From: Heliocidaris tuberculata
Taxonomy: Eukaryota; Echinodermata; Echinoidea; Camarodonta; Echinometridae
Reading direction: 5' to 3'
Assembly: GCA_025618425.1 (NCBI GenBank)
Contig: CM046832.1
Coordinates: forward strand, 23,748,559 to 23,812,558
DNA length: 64,000 nt
Positions 33,816-45,659 of the stretch are shown one piece after another; position 1 is the stretch's first letter, and every line of letters begins with the position of its first letter. The notes beneath the pieces are model-generated. The model was not told the DNA's origin, searched no databases, and saw only the letters and a list, made by a program, of their open reading frames with translations. Position numbers and translations under genes: made by a program.

Positions 33816-35335
33816 ATATCAATATCTCATTTGTTAAATGGGAGAATGGTTTGCTACATTAGTGATTACAGCTTTTAAGTACCTGATGTACTACATGTAT
33901 GTTTTATATTGTAGAAAACTGTTCAAGACTAGACTGCAAACGTTGCAAATGCTTAAGTTGTGAACTTGTAATCGATAAGCCGACGCCTTGTCTGCACACA
34001 ATATTATGTATGTATATGACGAGAGGTTATTCATGAAGATCAGGTTCTGACTTGTTCATTTCTACTATAATATTTAATTTGTAATAAAGTCGTACACTAA
34101 TACAAGAAACGTGAGAGAGTTACAAGTGTATTAAGTATACAAATCTCATGCATGCTGCAAAGATATAAGCCTGGCAATAACTGAAGGTACTGGGGAAGAG
34201 TGCAAAACTATATGCGAAATGAAGGATTGTACGTCAGTTTCATTGTTTATGCATGGAGGAGAATCTCTGAAAATTTCATACCAATCTGATTCATATTATC
34301 CGAGATATGAGTGAAAATATAAACAAAGAAAATAAAAGAAAATGAAGCGTTACAGTAATGCTCTCACACTATTATCATTAAATATATTCTTTTTCCACTG
34401 ACTATTTTTCCAAAGCTTTGCCATAGTTGCGCTTCTGTGATACTATCTGAGATATTTCTTTGCCATTTCACTTCATAACTGAGCACTTTTGCATTCTTCC
34501 CTCCTACACTCTTACCCAGGACCTTTAACTTATAATCATTGGTCTTTCAATCCAGAGTACTTTTCTATTTTGTATGTTAACTATAAAGAGACTTGGTCTT
34601 ATAGTAGACACTGTTTTACCTTTTTAACTGTTGAACAACTTTGTACTGAAGAATACACAGAACACTGCTTTCTTGATTATATTGTCTTTATTTACTAAGC
34701 AGCAATGAATGAAGAATATTCGCAAAATTTTCAGAAGAAAAGGTATGGGAATTCATGACGGCATTTAGCTGTAGACAAGAAAGGCAATCTATGTGCATCA
34801 CCTATAAGGTATTGAAGGTCTACTTAAATAAAGATGTACAATTTGCTGACTTTATTCAAATTTTGTTGCATAGATTGTTTATTTATTTGTGAGCTTACGT
34901 TATGTATCAATCATTTTATTTATTTCTCATTCCTTATTTATTACTGATTCGTTTACTAATAAATAAAACAAGTATATAATAGGATGAATTAAGTACACTC
35001 AAGGAAGCAACTGTAATCAAACAAATTTAGAAAGGGACAGAATAATGAACTAAATGATTGTGATCGCTACCACAATCATGCTGACCAGGAAGAACTGATT
35101 GTGTAGAGGCTGCCTTAAACATTGACAAATGAATATGTGGGAGAGAAATGGGGATGAAAATACCATGTTTGTTAACATTTAAAGTGCGACCGATGAGACT
35201 GAGCAAATGAGTAATAGAGACTCACAATTATTTTCTGGCATTCCTTTCGAGTTAGAATGTTTTCATTTATATTTATGCACGCACATTTATTCATGTACTG
35301 GAGTACTGATGGATCTAGGTAGAGGGGGGGGGGGG
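33816..35335. other. Gene-free interval
   Basis: AT-rich sequence without supported exons. Short ORFs such as 34489-34698 lack any recognised similarity. No repeat boundaries were identified. Confidence 0.5.
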
Positions 35336-35418
35336 GGGGGGGGCGGTTACTCCCAATACCCCATGCGTGTGTGTGTGTGTATATATATATGTATATATGT
35401 ATATATATATATATATGT

Positions 35419-35466
<48 letters not shown>

Positions 35467-35501
35467 GTATATATATATGTATATATATATGTATATATAT
35501 G

Positions 35502-35552
<51 letters not shown>

Positions 35553-35585
35553 GTATATATATATATGTATATATATATGTATATA

Positions 35586-35661
<76 letters not shown>

Positions 35662-35690
35662 GGTGTGTGGGGGTGTGTGTTTGTGTTTGT
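35325..35690. repeat. Poly-G tract and long (TA)n/(TATG)n microsatellite
   Basis: A G run at 35325-35343 is followed by GT repeats and about 280 bp of TA steps (35380-35661) interrupted at semi-regular intervals by a G (GTATATATAT units of about 8-12 bp). A GT-rich end follows. All long Tyr/Ile ORFs on both strands come from this tract. Confidence 0.95.
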
Positions 35691-36495
35691 TACTCTGCAG
35701 AACAGCAAAGTGGAAAACAAAAATGTGTCCCCCCCACTTCTGAGGGCAGATTTCCGCCCATGCATACATGTAATCAATATAGTTAAAATAGCATAGCATA
35801 TGACGGCGGAAAAATATCTATGAACTACTAATACATATAAACATAATCATAGCTAGGTTACCTAAAGAAAAAAAAACACACTGAAATAAATTACAGATAG
35901 ATTCCTAACATCCCAGGTGGAAGTAATTGATAATTCCAGTATAGACTTATATCCGACACATCACAAGCCATTCGGTTGCCCCGTATGAGGGCTACGAGCG
36001 CCCCCGACCGGCAAAAGAGAACAAAGAGACAGGCGACCAGTATCGAGATATCCAAGTAACCATGAATAATATTTCCCAAAGAACATTCCACAAAAAGTCT
36101 AATGTAAAATTCCCGGGGCAACCACCCACAGACCCCCCAACATCCCAACACCCGACCACAAGCTCGCCCCTCCCCGCCAGCCAAGGGCGCCCGCCCGCTC
36201 CACCGGGCAACCGACCAACCATACATTCACATTATACATAAAGAGAAAACCAACATTAATCGTGCATTAAAAAAAAGAATTAAAAAAAAAATAAGGGGCC
36301 CAATACGCCGAATTACAACATGGATATTAGAATTATTATATTTGATGGAGATGGCGTCTCAGTCCTGCAAGCCACGTGGACAGGGGACCCACGGCCACCT
36401 CCGAGCGCAAATCCATCGGAAGCTCTTCCCAAAGTCTTGGAAAGGTATGAACAGAAGAACAATGCAACCGCTGGGTTCGCGCACGGAGGTGGACG
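35691..36495. other. Gene-free interval with repeat debris
   Basis: It starts with the TTTCCGCCCATGCAT end of the homopolymer repeat family (35727-35770). It then has a GC-rich block (35975-36220) that opens fortuitous minus-strand ORFs, rich in Gly, Trp and Arg and without similarity. Confidence 0.4.
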
Positions 36496-36672
36496 CCGCA
36501 TATCTGATCTGGAATGGCAGTACAGTACTTAGGCCTACTTTGCGACGGAGAATGAAACAATGGGTAATGAATAGGGCCTACGCAGTATCTTGCATGATCA
36601 GGTCGGCAGAATTTCTTGGGGGGGGGGGGAAGAAAAAAAAAACGCCAAGAAAGACGGCGCCAAGTAAAAAAA

Positions 36673-36703
<31 letters not shown>

Positions 36704-36854
36704 ACAAAAAACCGCGCCAAAAAGGGGGGGGGTCCGGACCCCCGCGACCCCCCTGGATCCGCCTATGCGTTGTTAAGGCATTGTATGGGATTGTTAACTG
36801 TGATGTTGTCGGAGATGGTGTCTCGGTAAATGCTCGGCACTTGGACACTGTTAA
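36496..36854 (+). repeat. Left arm of long inverted repeat
   Basis: About 359 bp that reappear, reverse-complemented, at 38484-38848. It runs from GCCGCATATCTGATCTGG to GCACTTGGACACTGTTAA. It contains a poly-G/poly-A block and GACCCCCCTGGATCCGCC, a phrase also seen near 41713-41733. The ORFs inside are repeat translations. Confidence 0.85.
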
Positions 36855-37036
36855 CTTTATTGGTTGTCAATATGCTTGAATTTCATATCAAAGCAAAGTT
36901 TACTGTGTAAAGGTCACTATGAAACCCATCGAAACTTCTAAAAAGTGAATGGGAAGCAAATATCGCTTGTCACAAATCGAGAAAACGGGGCCCAAATATT
37001 GCCTCGGAATACGTTACGGAAAAGATGCGAGATCCG

Positions 37037-37086
37037 TGACGTCACCGTATGGGCACGACCAGTCAATCGCACTGTGCTATATATAG
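37037..37086 (+). promoter_or_regulatory. Core promoter: palindromic CRE and TATA box
   Basis: TGACGTCA (37037-37044) is a perfect cAMP-response element. CTATATATAG (37077-37086) is a strong TATA box 79 bp before the ATG at 37165, leaving room for a start site near 37110 and a 5' UTR of about 55 nt. Confidence 0.5.
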
Positions 37087-37164
37087 CCAGCGTGCAGCAT
37101 GCGAATGCAACCGCTTTCGAATCTTTGTAAGATCGTCGCGTTCTCCGAGTATTAATCGTGTAAT

Positions 37165-37431
37165 ATGGCCGAACTAAGTCTGGATTTGGATTTTGAAGTT
37201 GAAAGCGTGGAAGAAGAGGATGATGATGGGAGCATCAGCTCAAGCAGTGGACCTGAAAGTGATGTGGATGCAGGTGAATTAGGTGAATTTGAGACGGACA
37301 ATGATCAAGCTGCAGCAGCTGTCGAAGAAGTGGGTCGAGCTTGGTGCCGCTTCATCCATAGTGGAGCACTGGAAGAAACACCGTGTCCACTTCCAGAAAA
37401 CGCGAGCAGTTTTTTAACTGCAATGACGTGA
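37165..37431 (+). CDS. Small acidic protein or first exon, unknown
   Basis: An 88-residue ORF that I do not recognise. The first 50 residues are strongly acidic and Ser-rich (for example EEEDDDG followed by a Ser run), after which comes a more ordered segment with W, C, F and P residues (VGRAWCRFIHSG). A TATA box and CRE lie at sensible distances upstream. The ORF ends at TGA without an obvious downstream partner, although a splice just before the stop cannot be excluded. It sits alone between the arms of a 360-bp inverted repeat. It could be a small gene, a first exon or a cargo ORF of a mobile segment. Confidence 0.4.
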   Translation: MAELSLDLDFEVESVEEEDDDGSISSSSGPESDVDAGELGEFETDNDQAAAAVEEVGRAWCRFIHSGALEETPCPLPENASSFLTAMT

Positions 37432-38483
37432 CAAAAATAACAAATTAACTGAGAGAAGACTCACGTTTAGCTAGCTCAAACTGCCTGGCGAAATAGTATT
37501 AATTCAGCAAATCAACATGCTACAGCGTGTGAAATAATAATAACCGTGCATCGCGAATATCGTGTATGCGAGCTCGACAACTTCGTATACTATTATCTAA
37601 GATCTTTTTTCACATTTTCATTAGGGGGGTCTACTTAAAATTCACCAAAAAAATAAAATCCATGAAAATTATTTTTGATTCAATTTTTTTAATAGAAATC
37701 ACATTTAATCAAAGCATGAATTAAAAAGACCGTCGAAAAAACTCGAAGCTGCGCTGTGTGTGACGACGTACGCTGGCCTGCGCTGCGCCTATATACTTAG
37801 CTAGCCTGGATATAACTCACGTTCCGTCGATCTCTAGCATGTCTACAAATAAGGAAAACCTATCTTACTTTGGTAGATCAAGAGAGTTTATACAGGAAGT
37901 ATCGATCTGCCGTAGACAACAATTTTTTTAAAAACCTTTTCTATATCATCATTATTCTCTTATTCAATCCTGACAGAGAATTTGATGCAACGATGATAAT
38001 TATCGAGACGTTTCAATCACACAGCCTGAGGCTGAGGTTTGACATAATATGATCAATATAGGCTTGGGTATCTTTGTTATTTTCGAGTCAATTTCCGACT
38101 TTGACCAAAAAAAAGGAAAGAATATCGACTCATCAGGGAGACAATTTAACTATTATGGCACAGCAATTTCGCCTCCTCCATTTAAAACTATCTAAAATCC
38201 ATTTAAAATTCGAGCGTTTATTTTGTTATCTGAATGTGTTCAGCGTGATAAGATCGCCGTTCGCCGCGGATCGCCCATATGCCTACGTCATCGCTGGGGA
38301 CCCGTATCGCTCATAGTCACTTCCGGGTTCGGAGAATCAAGACGGGCGTTTTGGAAAATGTGTTTTTAGATGATTTCTTGAAATCTACAGGAGTAATAAT
38401 GAACACCACTGTCTTCTACATACTTTCCCCTTTCCATCCATATACAACTCACCCTATTTCGTGAATTTCTTTAAAGTTCACCT
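37432..38483. other. Interval between inverted-repeat arms, no further gene seen
   Basis: AT-rich sequence with a second promoter-like patch at 38250-38345 (GC-rich, with ACGTCA and an ETS-like CACTTCCGGGT). Short ORFs lack support. Confidence 0.4.
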
Positions 38484-38848
38484 TTAACAGTGTCCAAGTG
38501 CCGAGCATTTACCGAGACACCATCTCCGACAACATCACAGTTAACAATCCCATACAATGCCTTAACAACGCATAGGCGGATCCAGGGGGGGTCGCGGGGG
38601 TCCGGACCCCCCCCCCCTTTTTGGCGCGGTTTTTTGTTTTTGTTTTGTTTTTGTTTTTGTTTTTGTTTTTTTTTTACTTGGCGCCGTCTTTCTTGGCGTT
38701 TTTTTTTTTTTTTTTTCCCCCCCCCAAGAAATTCTGCCGACCTGATCATGCAAGATACTGCGTAGGCCCTATTCATTACCCATTGTTTCATTCTCCGTCG
38801 CAAAGTAGGCCTAAGTACTGTACTGCCATTCCAGATCAGATATGCGGC
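38484..38848 (-). repeat. Right arm of long inverted repeat
   Basis: Reverse complement of 36496-36854, beginning TTAACAGTGTCCAAGTGC and ending GATCAGATATGCGGC. The arms differ by homopolymer lengths and few substitutions. The inner edges both meet at TTAA, and the flanks then diverge completely. Confidence 0.85.
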
Positions 38849-39123
38849 GCGGCACGCATAGGTTTATGCATGCGACTTTTGATCGTAAGTACGCTGTCTT
38901 GCAAGCTTGCAACTATGCTTGCAACCCTCGAGGAGGCAGGCTGCACGCGGCATCATTCAACTTCAAGTCACTCATTCGAGGCAACTCGTCATTCTAGACA
39001 ATACCAAAGCACAAGTATCCATATAGGTAAATAATTTTTGCTTGGCCCAAATATATAAATGCAGCTCTGCTGCAGGTTAATTGATAAAAACTTTCGGCGC
39101 TAGTGCAGTTGATTAAGTAGTGG

Positions 39124-39862
39124 GCAGTGGCGGCACCAAGGGGGGGGGGGGGTGGGGGCATGGGGGGGCATTTGCCCCCCCCCCCCCCAGTCAGAAGCTT
39201 TGCCCCCCAGTTGCCGCCCCAATAATTTTCGGAGTGAAAAAAAATAAAAGGGTGGAAAATGAAAAAGAAAAAAGGAAAGAAAAAAGTGAAAAAGGAATGG
39301 AGAAAAGAAGGAAAAAGAAAGAAAACGGAAACTTGGAAAGCAGTGGCGGCATCAAGGTGGGGGGGGGGGGGCATGTGGCAAATTTGTTCGCTCAGCTCGT
39401 GTAAATATCCTCATATTTGGGTAGTTTTATAGCTGAATAATTTCTGTACATTTCCACTATAATAGTGTCAAAATTTTTGCTCGCTCGCTTCGCTCGCTCG
39501 CAATACAGGCCTATAACTCCCACCACATAATCAGGCCGTGAGATGATCAAATTTCCTCATATTGGGGTAGTTTTATAGCCGAATATGTAATTTCTGTACA
39601 TTTTTACTACGAAAAATGTCAAAATTTTTGCTCGCTCGCTTCGCTCACTCGCAGTATATAACTAACACCTCTTTATAATCGGGCAGTTCAACTAGATGCT
39701 CAAAATGTCCTCATATCTGGGTAGGTTTATAGCCGAATATTCTGTACATTTTCACTACAAAAAGTGTCAAATTTTTTTTTGTCCGCCCTTGCCCCCCCAA
39801 CATTTTCTTTTGCCCCCCATTTGCCCCCCCCCCCCACTTTAAAAATCCTGGTGCCGCCACTG
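39124..39862. mobile_element. DNA-transposon-like element with CAGTGGCGGCACCA ends
   Basis: The left end CAGTGGCGGCACCAAGG and right end CCTGGTGCCGCCACTG are inverted repeats. An internal near-copy of the left end starts at 39341. The right half holds three tandem units of 146-154 bp anchored by CCTCATATNTGGGTAG (39410, 39556, 39710). Two of them have a CGCTCGCTTCGCTC palindrome. Poly-G and poly-C tracts lie next to both ends. No transposase is encoded. Confidence 0.65.
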
Positions 39863-41340
39863 GTAGTGGGGACATGCATCCCCGCCGTGGCCGGGGCACG
39901 GGCCGGGCGGGCCCGTTCGCTCCGTTCGGCCGCGAGATTACTAGAGTTTGGTTGGATGTGTTAAGTTGTTTTAACGTCATTTTACATCTTTCTTTTTAAG
40001 ACGTATTTCAATGTCATTTTACAACTCTCTGTAATCTTTAAAATTATCATTGTCAATTGTTCAGTATTGATGTACTTAAAATCATCAACAACAAAACGTA
40101 AAGTTGCCGGAGGCAGAAGTAACGGCACATTGAACATGTTGAATGCCGTTTAAATGGTAATTAAATTTATCCGATGATAAATGCTATAAAATTTTTGGTT
40201 AAAATTGCTACAGATTTTGATGAAACCAAAACATACTCTCCAAAAAACAATTCTTTATTGGTATTTACATTTCCAACGAAATATCATTTTCCTCAACAAA
40301 TATTTGAGATTTCGGTTGAAAATGTAGCGGTCTCGTATTACTTTCATGGGTAGGGAATAATGGACCATTTACCTATGACGTCATTAAGGAGATTATTTCA
40401 TTAGGTAAACAAATTTTTGTCATTATTTCGGTACCCTGAGAAATAAAAAGAGTTGCTGAAAGCATTGGTAAACCTTACTAGTGTGTGTCTGTGTTCATGT
40501 TTATGCAAATTATGCAAACGTGCTTAAGGGTCTGGTATTCCCTACACCTACCCTATGGTTGTACATCGCAAGAAGTGAACTTCATGTGTCCATATAAAGG
40601 TTAAAGTTGTGAAGGTCAAGACTTAAAGTCACACAAAAGGTCAAAGGTCTGTCAGAGTCAACAAAAAGGTCAAAGTCACGAAATTCAAAGGTAATGACAG
40701 GTGCTTGGGGGGGGGGGGGGAGGAGGTTTGTTTTCTCCGAGGATTTTTGATATATTTTTTCTTGTTGTTGATTGGGAACGCTTGAATCTGATACATTGCA
40801 CCATGACTAGTTTTGTGATACAAAACTTATTTATTTTGCCTAATGAGTAGATACTGTGGTTGATTGTTAAATCCTGTGAATTTTCAGCAAAACTGGTATT
40901 GGTACTGTTGTTGATCGGCCTTGATTGTGAACTCCTGAATCTAAGGAACTTTCCCTTTTTTGTGTTCTTTTGTGATTTGTGATTTATAACTCGTGATGAT
41001 GTAAACACTTGCGAATTGTTATCTCAGGGATGGGAGGAGATAATATAGATGATATTTAGTGAATAATTCTTCATTGCTGTAAAATGTGTACATGTATCAC
41101 TAAAATTTACTAAGTGTGTTTGTACAGCATGCGCACACCCAATTCCTAGGTTATCAAGATAGTACTTCAATATTGAAGAACCAATCTCAAGTAATAAATC
41201 TCCAGATTTTATTCTTATTTGTCTCACTGGACTGTTTGTGTTGATGCCACATGCCATCTGAGGTCCTGCACAGCAATGCAGACTGGAAAATCTGGGAAAA
41301 CTTTAAAAAAAATATATATATACATATATATATTAATACA
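39863..41340. other. Gene-free interval
   Basis: It starts with a short GC-rich patch (39870-39945), then AT-rich sequence. Around 40600-40690 the phrase AAAGGTCAAAG recurs several times, resembling decayed tandem units. A G run lies at 40708-40722. No exon is supported. Confidence 0.4.
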
Positions 41341-41420
41341 GTCCAATGGCGCAAATCCCGGAGGGGATGGGGTATGCATTAACCCCCCTCCCAGTTCTGA
41401 TGTACGGGGGGGGGGTGGCC
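41341..41420. repeat. G/C-homopolymer repeat fragment
   Basis: GGCGCAAATCCCGGAGGGGATGG and a following G run resemble the family seen at 32230-32345. It has no coding meaning. Confidence 0.4.
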
Positions 41421-41744
41421 TGTACAAATATACCCGCACTTTTTGATAAAAGATGGTAATTTGCAATCATTATATATGTATTTTCCATCTCAAATAAACA
41501 ATAATTCCATGTAATATTAATAGATTAAATGTAATTTCAGTACAAACTAAGACATTTTCAGGTTCGTATTATCAAATTTTTGTGGCGCGCTCCGCGCGCC
41601 CAACTATATTTCAACATTAAAATAGTCAAACAGGCAATATATATATATGCCTATAGAGGCGCTTGCGTTTGCCAGAATGATAACTTCTCACCCTTTGGAC
41701 CCCCCCTTTTTTTTAAACCTGGATCCGCCCTTGCAACGTATGTA

Positions 41745-41992
41745 ATTAAACAAAACTTCCTCCTTGATTCCAGTGAATACCACTTCAGTATTTTTAACCT
41801 ATCATCATAGGACATTTCTTGACGTTTTTGTTTTAGTATAATCCGTGTAGCTCGACGTTGTATTTCTTCAATTTTTTGAGAGAGGTTATTTGTATGCAAA
41901 TGCCATACTGGCTGTCCGTACTCTAAAATTGGGATAACAAGAGACTTATAAATTGAAAAAACTGCAGATGGAGAAAGTGACTTTATTTTCAT
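41745..41992 (-). pseudogene. LINE reverse-transcriptase C-terminal relic
   Basis: The minus-strand reading contains SIYKSLVIPILEYGQPVW, then IEEIQRRATRIIL and YDDRLKILKWYSLESRR. This is the thumb-proximal region shared by jockey/CR1-clade LINE reverse transcriptases. Both ends are cut off: the catalytic YxDD region is missing, and the 3' side runs into an unrelated repeat with CCTGGATCCGCC at 41719-41730. It is a dead fragment. Confidence 0.75.
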
Positions 41993-42528
41993 CTATATTT
42001 TTGCTCCGGGCTTTATTTCGTCAAAAGATATTATGACGAGGGATGCGCTTTTCTGTTTTTCTGTTTGTTTTTGTTTTTTGATGTAGACTCAGTCATTAGC
42101 AGGATTCGATAACTGACCGCGGAGCAATAGACCGGTTCGGTAATGTATTCAAATTTTATACATACCTTTCAAACAAAGGTTGTTCTAACAACCTGACAGC
42201 TTGCCTGAGGCTTGCCAGACAAAGCAACAAGTAATAAAGGCTATGCAAACTGGATTCCAAGCATTTTCAAGGCTCACTAAAAGCAGGTTAATGGAATAGT
42301 TCGTCACTATTGCTCTGAGAAGAAATGTGCATAAATTTGTATACATTACAGAACCGGTCTATTAATGTACAATCGTATATAGGGCCTACAGAAGTTTTGA
42401 CAATAACATGCTTATATAGCTTATGCCTTATGAGTCAAGATTTTTATCTGGCATTGTGTAATTTGTGTTATAAAAGCCGGAAATCATTAAAACAAGTGAA
42501 TGAGTAAATTACGCAATGCGTAATAAAT
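41993..42528. other. Gene-free interval
   Basis: AT-rich sequence with no supported exon; it separates the LINE relic from the tandem-repeat element. Confidence 0.45.
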
Positions 42529-43531
42529 GTCCCCGCCGGAAGTGCAGATCTGTGGAAATTAACTAGCCTGAAACTTAAAACTTTAGTGAATAAGATAATA
42601 ATGTTACTGCATGCAAAAGAAGAGAATACCAACAATGCATGTATACAACTGAAATATAAAACATGAAAACATTATGAACCTTCAGCATTTTGAATAAATT
42701 TGCATAAATTTGCATGAATAATGAATTTCAAAATTCTGTGTAGAAGTTTGGAAGCCCCCACCCAGCCCTACCAGATAAAACAATCGGAATCAAAATCCGA
42801 TGTGAAATAGAGGAGAAGTAGCATTTTTTGTCAATTTTGAATAAATTTGCATAAATTTGCATAATTAATGAATTTCAAAATTCTGTGTAGAAGTTTGGAA
42901 GCCCCCACCCAGCCCTATCAGATAAAACAATCGGAATCAAAATCCGATGTGAAATAGAGGAGAAGTAGCATTTTTCGTCAATTTTGAATAAATTTGCATA
43001 AATTTGCATAATTAATGAATTTCAAAATTCTGTGTAGAAGTTTGGAAGCCCCCACCCAGCCCTATCAGATAAAACAATCGGAATCAAAATCCGATGTGAA
43101 ATAGAGGAGAAGTAGCATTTTTCGTCAATTTTGAATAAATTTGCATAAATTTGCATAATTAATGAATTTCAAAATTCTGTGTAGAAGTTTGGAAGCCCCC
43201 ACCCAGCCCTATCAGATAAAACAATCGGAATCAAAATCCGATGTGAAATAGAGGAGAAGTAGCATTTTTCGTCAATTTTGAATAAATTTGCATAAATTTG
43301 CATAATTAATGAATTTCAAAATTCTGTGTAGAAGTTTGGAAGCCCCCACCCAGCCCTATCAGATAAAACAATCGGAATCAAAATCGGCCAAGAAATGACG
43401 GAGAAGTAGCATTTTCTAACATTTGAGCACACACGGACAGACGGACGGACGGACGGACGGACGGACACACACACGCACACACGTACGGAGCCCGTTTCAT
43501 AGTCCCCTCGCGAACTTCGTTCGGCGGGGAC
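42529..43531. mobile_element. HINE/pearl-like element with five 147-bp tandem units
   Basis: The element opens GTCCCCGCCGGAAGTGCAG and closes TTCGTTCGGCGGGGAC, a short inverted terminus. The core is five head-to-tail units starting at 42688, 42835, 42982, 43129 and 43276, exactly 147 bp apart. Units 2-4 are almost identical; the first and last are diverged at their outer edges. Each has TTTGCATAAATTTGCAT and CCCCCACCCAGCCCTA. After the units come six GACG-type repeats, CA repeats and a hairpin (GTCCCC..GGGGAC). The layout matches 13288-14183 although the sequence differs. Confidence 0.7.
43436..43472. repeat. (GACG)n short tandem repeat
   Basis: Runs of GGAC units directly after the 147-bp array and before the terminal hairpin of the element. 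The same position in the 13288-14183 element is occupied by a shorter GGACGGACAGACGGAC. Confidence 0.85.
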
Positions 43532-43813
43532 AAAAAAAAAAAAGATATGCCGTGATCGGTATGAACATGAGCCCAGCCCAAGAACTATATAGTACTTGTT
43601 CACGACTTTGCCCGATGTATTAAATGCTTGAATTAAGTTTACTTGTTTTCACACTTTTGCCCGTTTATGGGAAAACATCCCTATATGGCTGAGAGAGGTA
43701 TGTAATTAGAGCCTAATGTAAACCCCTTCGTGAATCATATTTTACCAACTGACAACGCAATCATATCTTTACCGGATTACCTTGGGGTGTTGACCCATCA
43801 TAAGAAATCATAA

Positions 43814-43815
<2 letters not shown>

Positions 43816-43864
<49 letters not shown>

Positions 43865-43920
43865 TATACATATATATATATATATATAGATATAGATATA
43901 TATATATATATATATATATA
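43816..43920. repeat. (TA)n microsatellite
   Basis: About 105 bp of TA with a few interruptions (GTTATATACA, GATATAGATA). Confidence 0.95.
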
Positions 43921-44469
43921 CTAATGCAGCTCCAGGTCTAGGAGACTGGGGACGTAATCTTAAAGAAAATATTTCTTTAAAAATCTTTTGGTTTTTATCA
44001 ACGTATCCAGGGTACAGAAAATTAGAATAAAGTCACAGAAAAAATATTTACAGAATACTGTATCACATACATGTATAGATTCAACATATCAACATATAAT
44101 GCGTATTGAAGCACAAAAAAGCACAACAGTTGAAAGCCTCTACAAGCACATGAAAAGAATGGAAATGTCGAAAAAGTGTAGACTATAGAATTATTGTGGC
44201 ACAATATTTTCACTGAGAAGGACCATTTCTTAAAATGGCAACTGAGCTAGTTTCTCTGCTATTCTTTACTCAATCTTCTTTTTATAATTCATAAAGACAA
44301 TAAAGAGAAATTTGGCAGTTCTTTTTAAAATCTACATCTGTAGATATAAAACTTAAGATACAAAAATAGGCTATTGATAATTTGACCATGGGTTTTATCA
44401 TCAAACACTCCAAACATCTTGTTTGTCATAGAGAAGTTGTAAATATAAGGTTTCTTTTCTTTGCTGTTA

Positions 44470-45110
44470 TAATATCAGATTTTCCCACAACGGAAAGATC
44501 ACTGGACAAAGTACAAAATAAGTGAAGTAGTGTCTCTTGAGCTTGTGAACAATAAAAACAGTTTGGTGAATCTATCTTTTTTATCTTAAACAAAAAGTCA
44601 TTAAAACCAATAGCATTATATGAAATAATTTGAAGTGAAAGGACCGTATTTGTGTTTCAATAGTACAACTGAAATTATTAATATGACAAAATGACCAATC
44701 TGATTCTTCCAAATTAACATTAGGACTTTCATTCCACTTCTTTTCAGCTTTTGAAGGTGTAGCATTCGACAACATCATCTTGTAAGAGTTGTTTGTTTGT
44801 TTGTTTGTTTGTTTGTTTGTTTGAGTTTAAAGGCGCTTCTCATTCAGTGTGAATATTTGCGCCGTAATAGAGTGCTTTGGAATATTTTTCACGTTCAACA
44901 TATCTTTTACAATTCTGTCAATGACATGTATATTTTCATTGACTTGAGAATTATTGCCAAACCAGTTCAAATCAATACCATTCAAAAGGCTCTCATATTT
45001 TCTTCTATCCCGAATGGGATCTCAAAGAACATATTGAGTTGTCACATTTTCTTAGAGCACTTTTCCTGCAGTCTGAGAGGCATATCGTTGATTGGCCACA
45101 TTTCATATAC
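44470..45110 (-). pseudogene. L1/Tx1-like LINE C-terminal relic
   Basis: Minus-strand reading at 44778-44581 gives KWNESPNVN, then CTIETQIRSFHFKLFH. After a shift it continues FKIKKIDSPNCFYCSQAQET and LLHLFC (about 44590-44500). This is the conserved KCTxETKLRxFQYKxLHR..C..C..ET..H.F layout of the LINE C-terminal region. A possible earlier portion (NENIHVIDRIVKDML) lies at about 44925-44970. Stops and frame changes show it is inactive. Confidence 0.5.
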
Positions 45111-45292
45111 TTAGGGTTGTTTTTTTTTTATCTTATGGGATAGAGGACACACTAGCTCCGCCCTACGCTGCATACGTACGTCACTGCATTGCTTCACGCA
45201 GATATGACTTTCTCAGCCACAATATTTAAAATTATTAATAATTTGTATGACATTTATGATGACAATGATTATCATGTACATGCGGAGTAAAG
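45111..45292. other. Gene-free stretch
   Basis: No feature seen in this AT-rich interval. Confidence 0.4.
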
Positions 45293-45438
45293 GGCCTTCT
45301 TACATAAAAAGTCGCGATTAAACGCAACCCGAAAAATTAAACGCAAGTCCAAAATATGCGATCCTGATTGGTTGAAAATCAAGTTGCGTTTAATTTTCTG
45401 AGTCGCGTTTAATCGCAACTTTTTATGCAAGAGGGCCC
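45293..45438. mobile_element. Small MITE with GGGCC ends
   Basis: GGGCCTTCTTACATAAAAAG at the left pairs with CTTTTTATGCAAGAGGGCCC at the right. Inside, GTCGCGATTAAACGCAAC pairs with GTCGCGTTTAATCGCAAC, and ATTAAACGCAA with TTGCGTTTAAT. The centre has CTGATTGGTTGA. No target duplication was recognised. Confidence 0.7.
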
Positions 45439-45659
45439 AGTTCATATTAATAATTCAAATTTGTTCAGTTTCAGAAATTCTTTTGATTCATCGAGTTAAG
45501 AAACCACCCATCATGCAGATGAAACGAGGAAGGGAAAATGAGTGGTAAACATGTACAGTCATGTTTTCTGCCTTGGTGCGCGGGTTGTATGTCTCCGTAT
45601 TCCTTGGATTTAATGTTCATCAAATATCTTTCAACATATCCCCTTAAACCTTCTTTCTA

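Noticed and set aside
35172..35799. Very long ORFs on both strands, rich in Tyr and Ile
   Set aside because: They are translations of the (TA)n/(GTAT)n microsatellite and occur in several frames at once.
35891..36226. GC-rich minus-strand ORFs with many Gly, Trp and Arg
   Set aside because: No similarity, no splice or promoter context, and composition explained by a C-rich patch.
36336..36848. 170-codon minus-strand ORF and overlapping plus-strand ORFs
   Set aside because: They cover a repeat arm with homopolymers, and the same repeat at 38484-38848 gives equivalent shadows; composition is not protein-like.
42688..43420. The 147-bp array as a CRISPR array
   Set aside because: Units are identical head-to-tail repeats without unique spacers, in a eukaryotic context.
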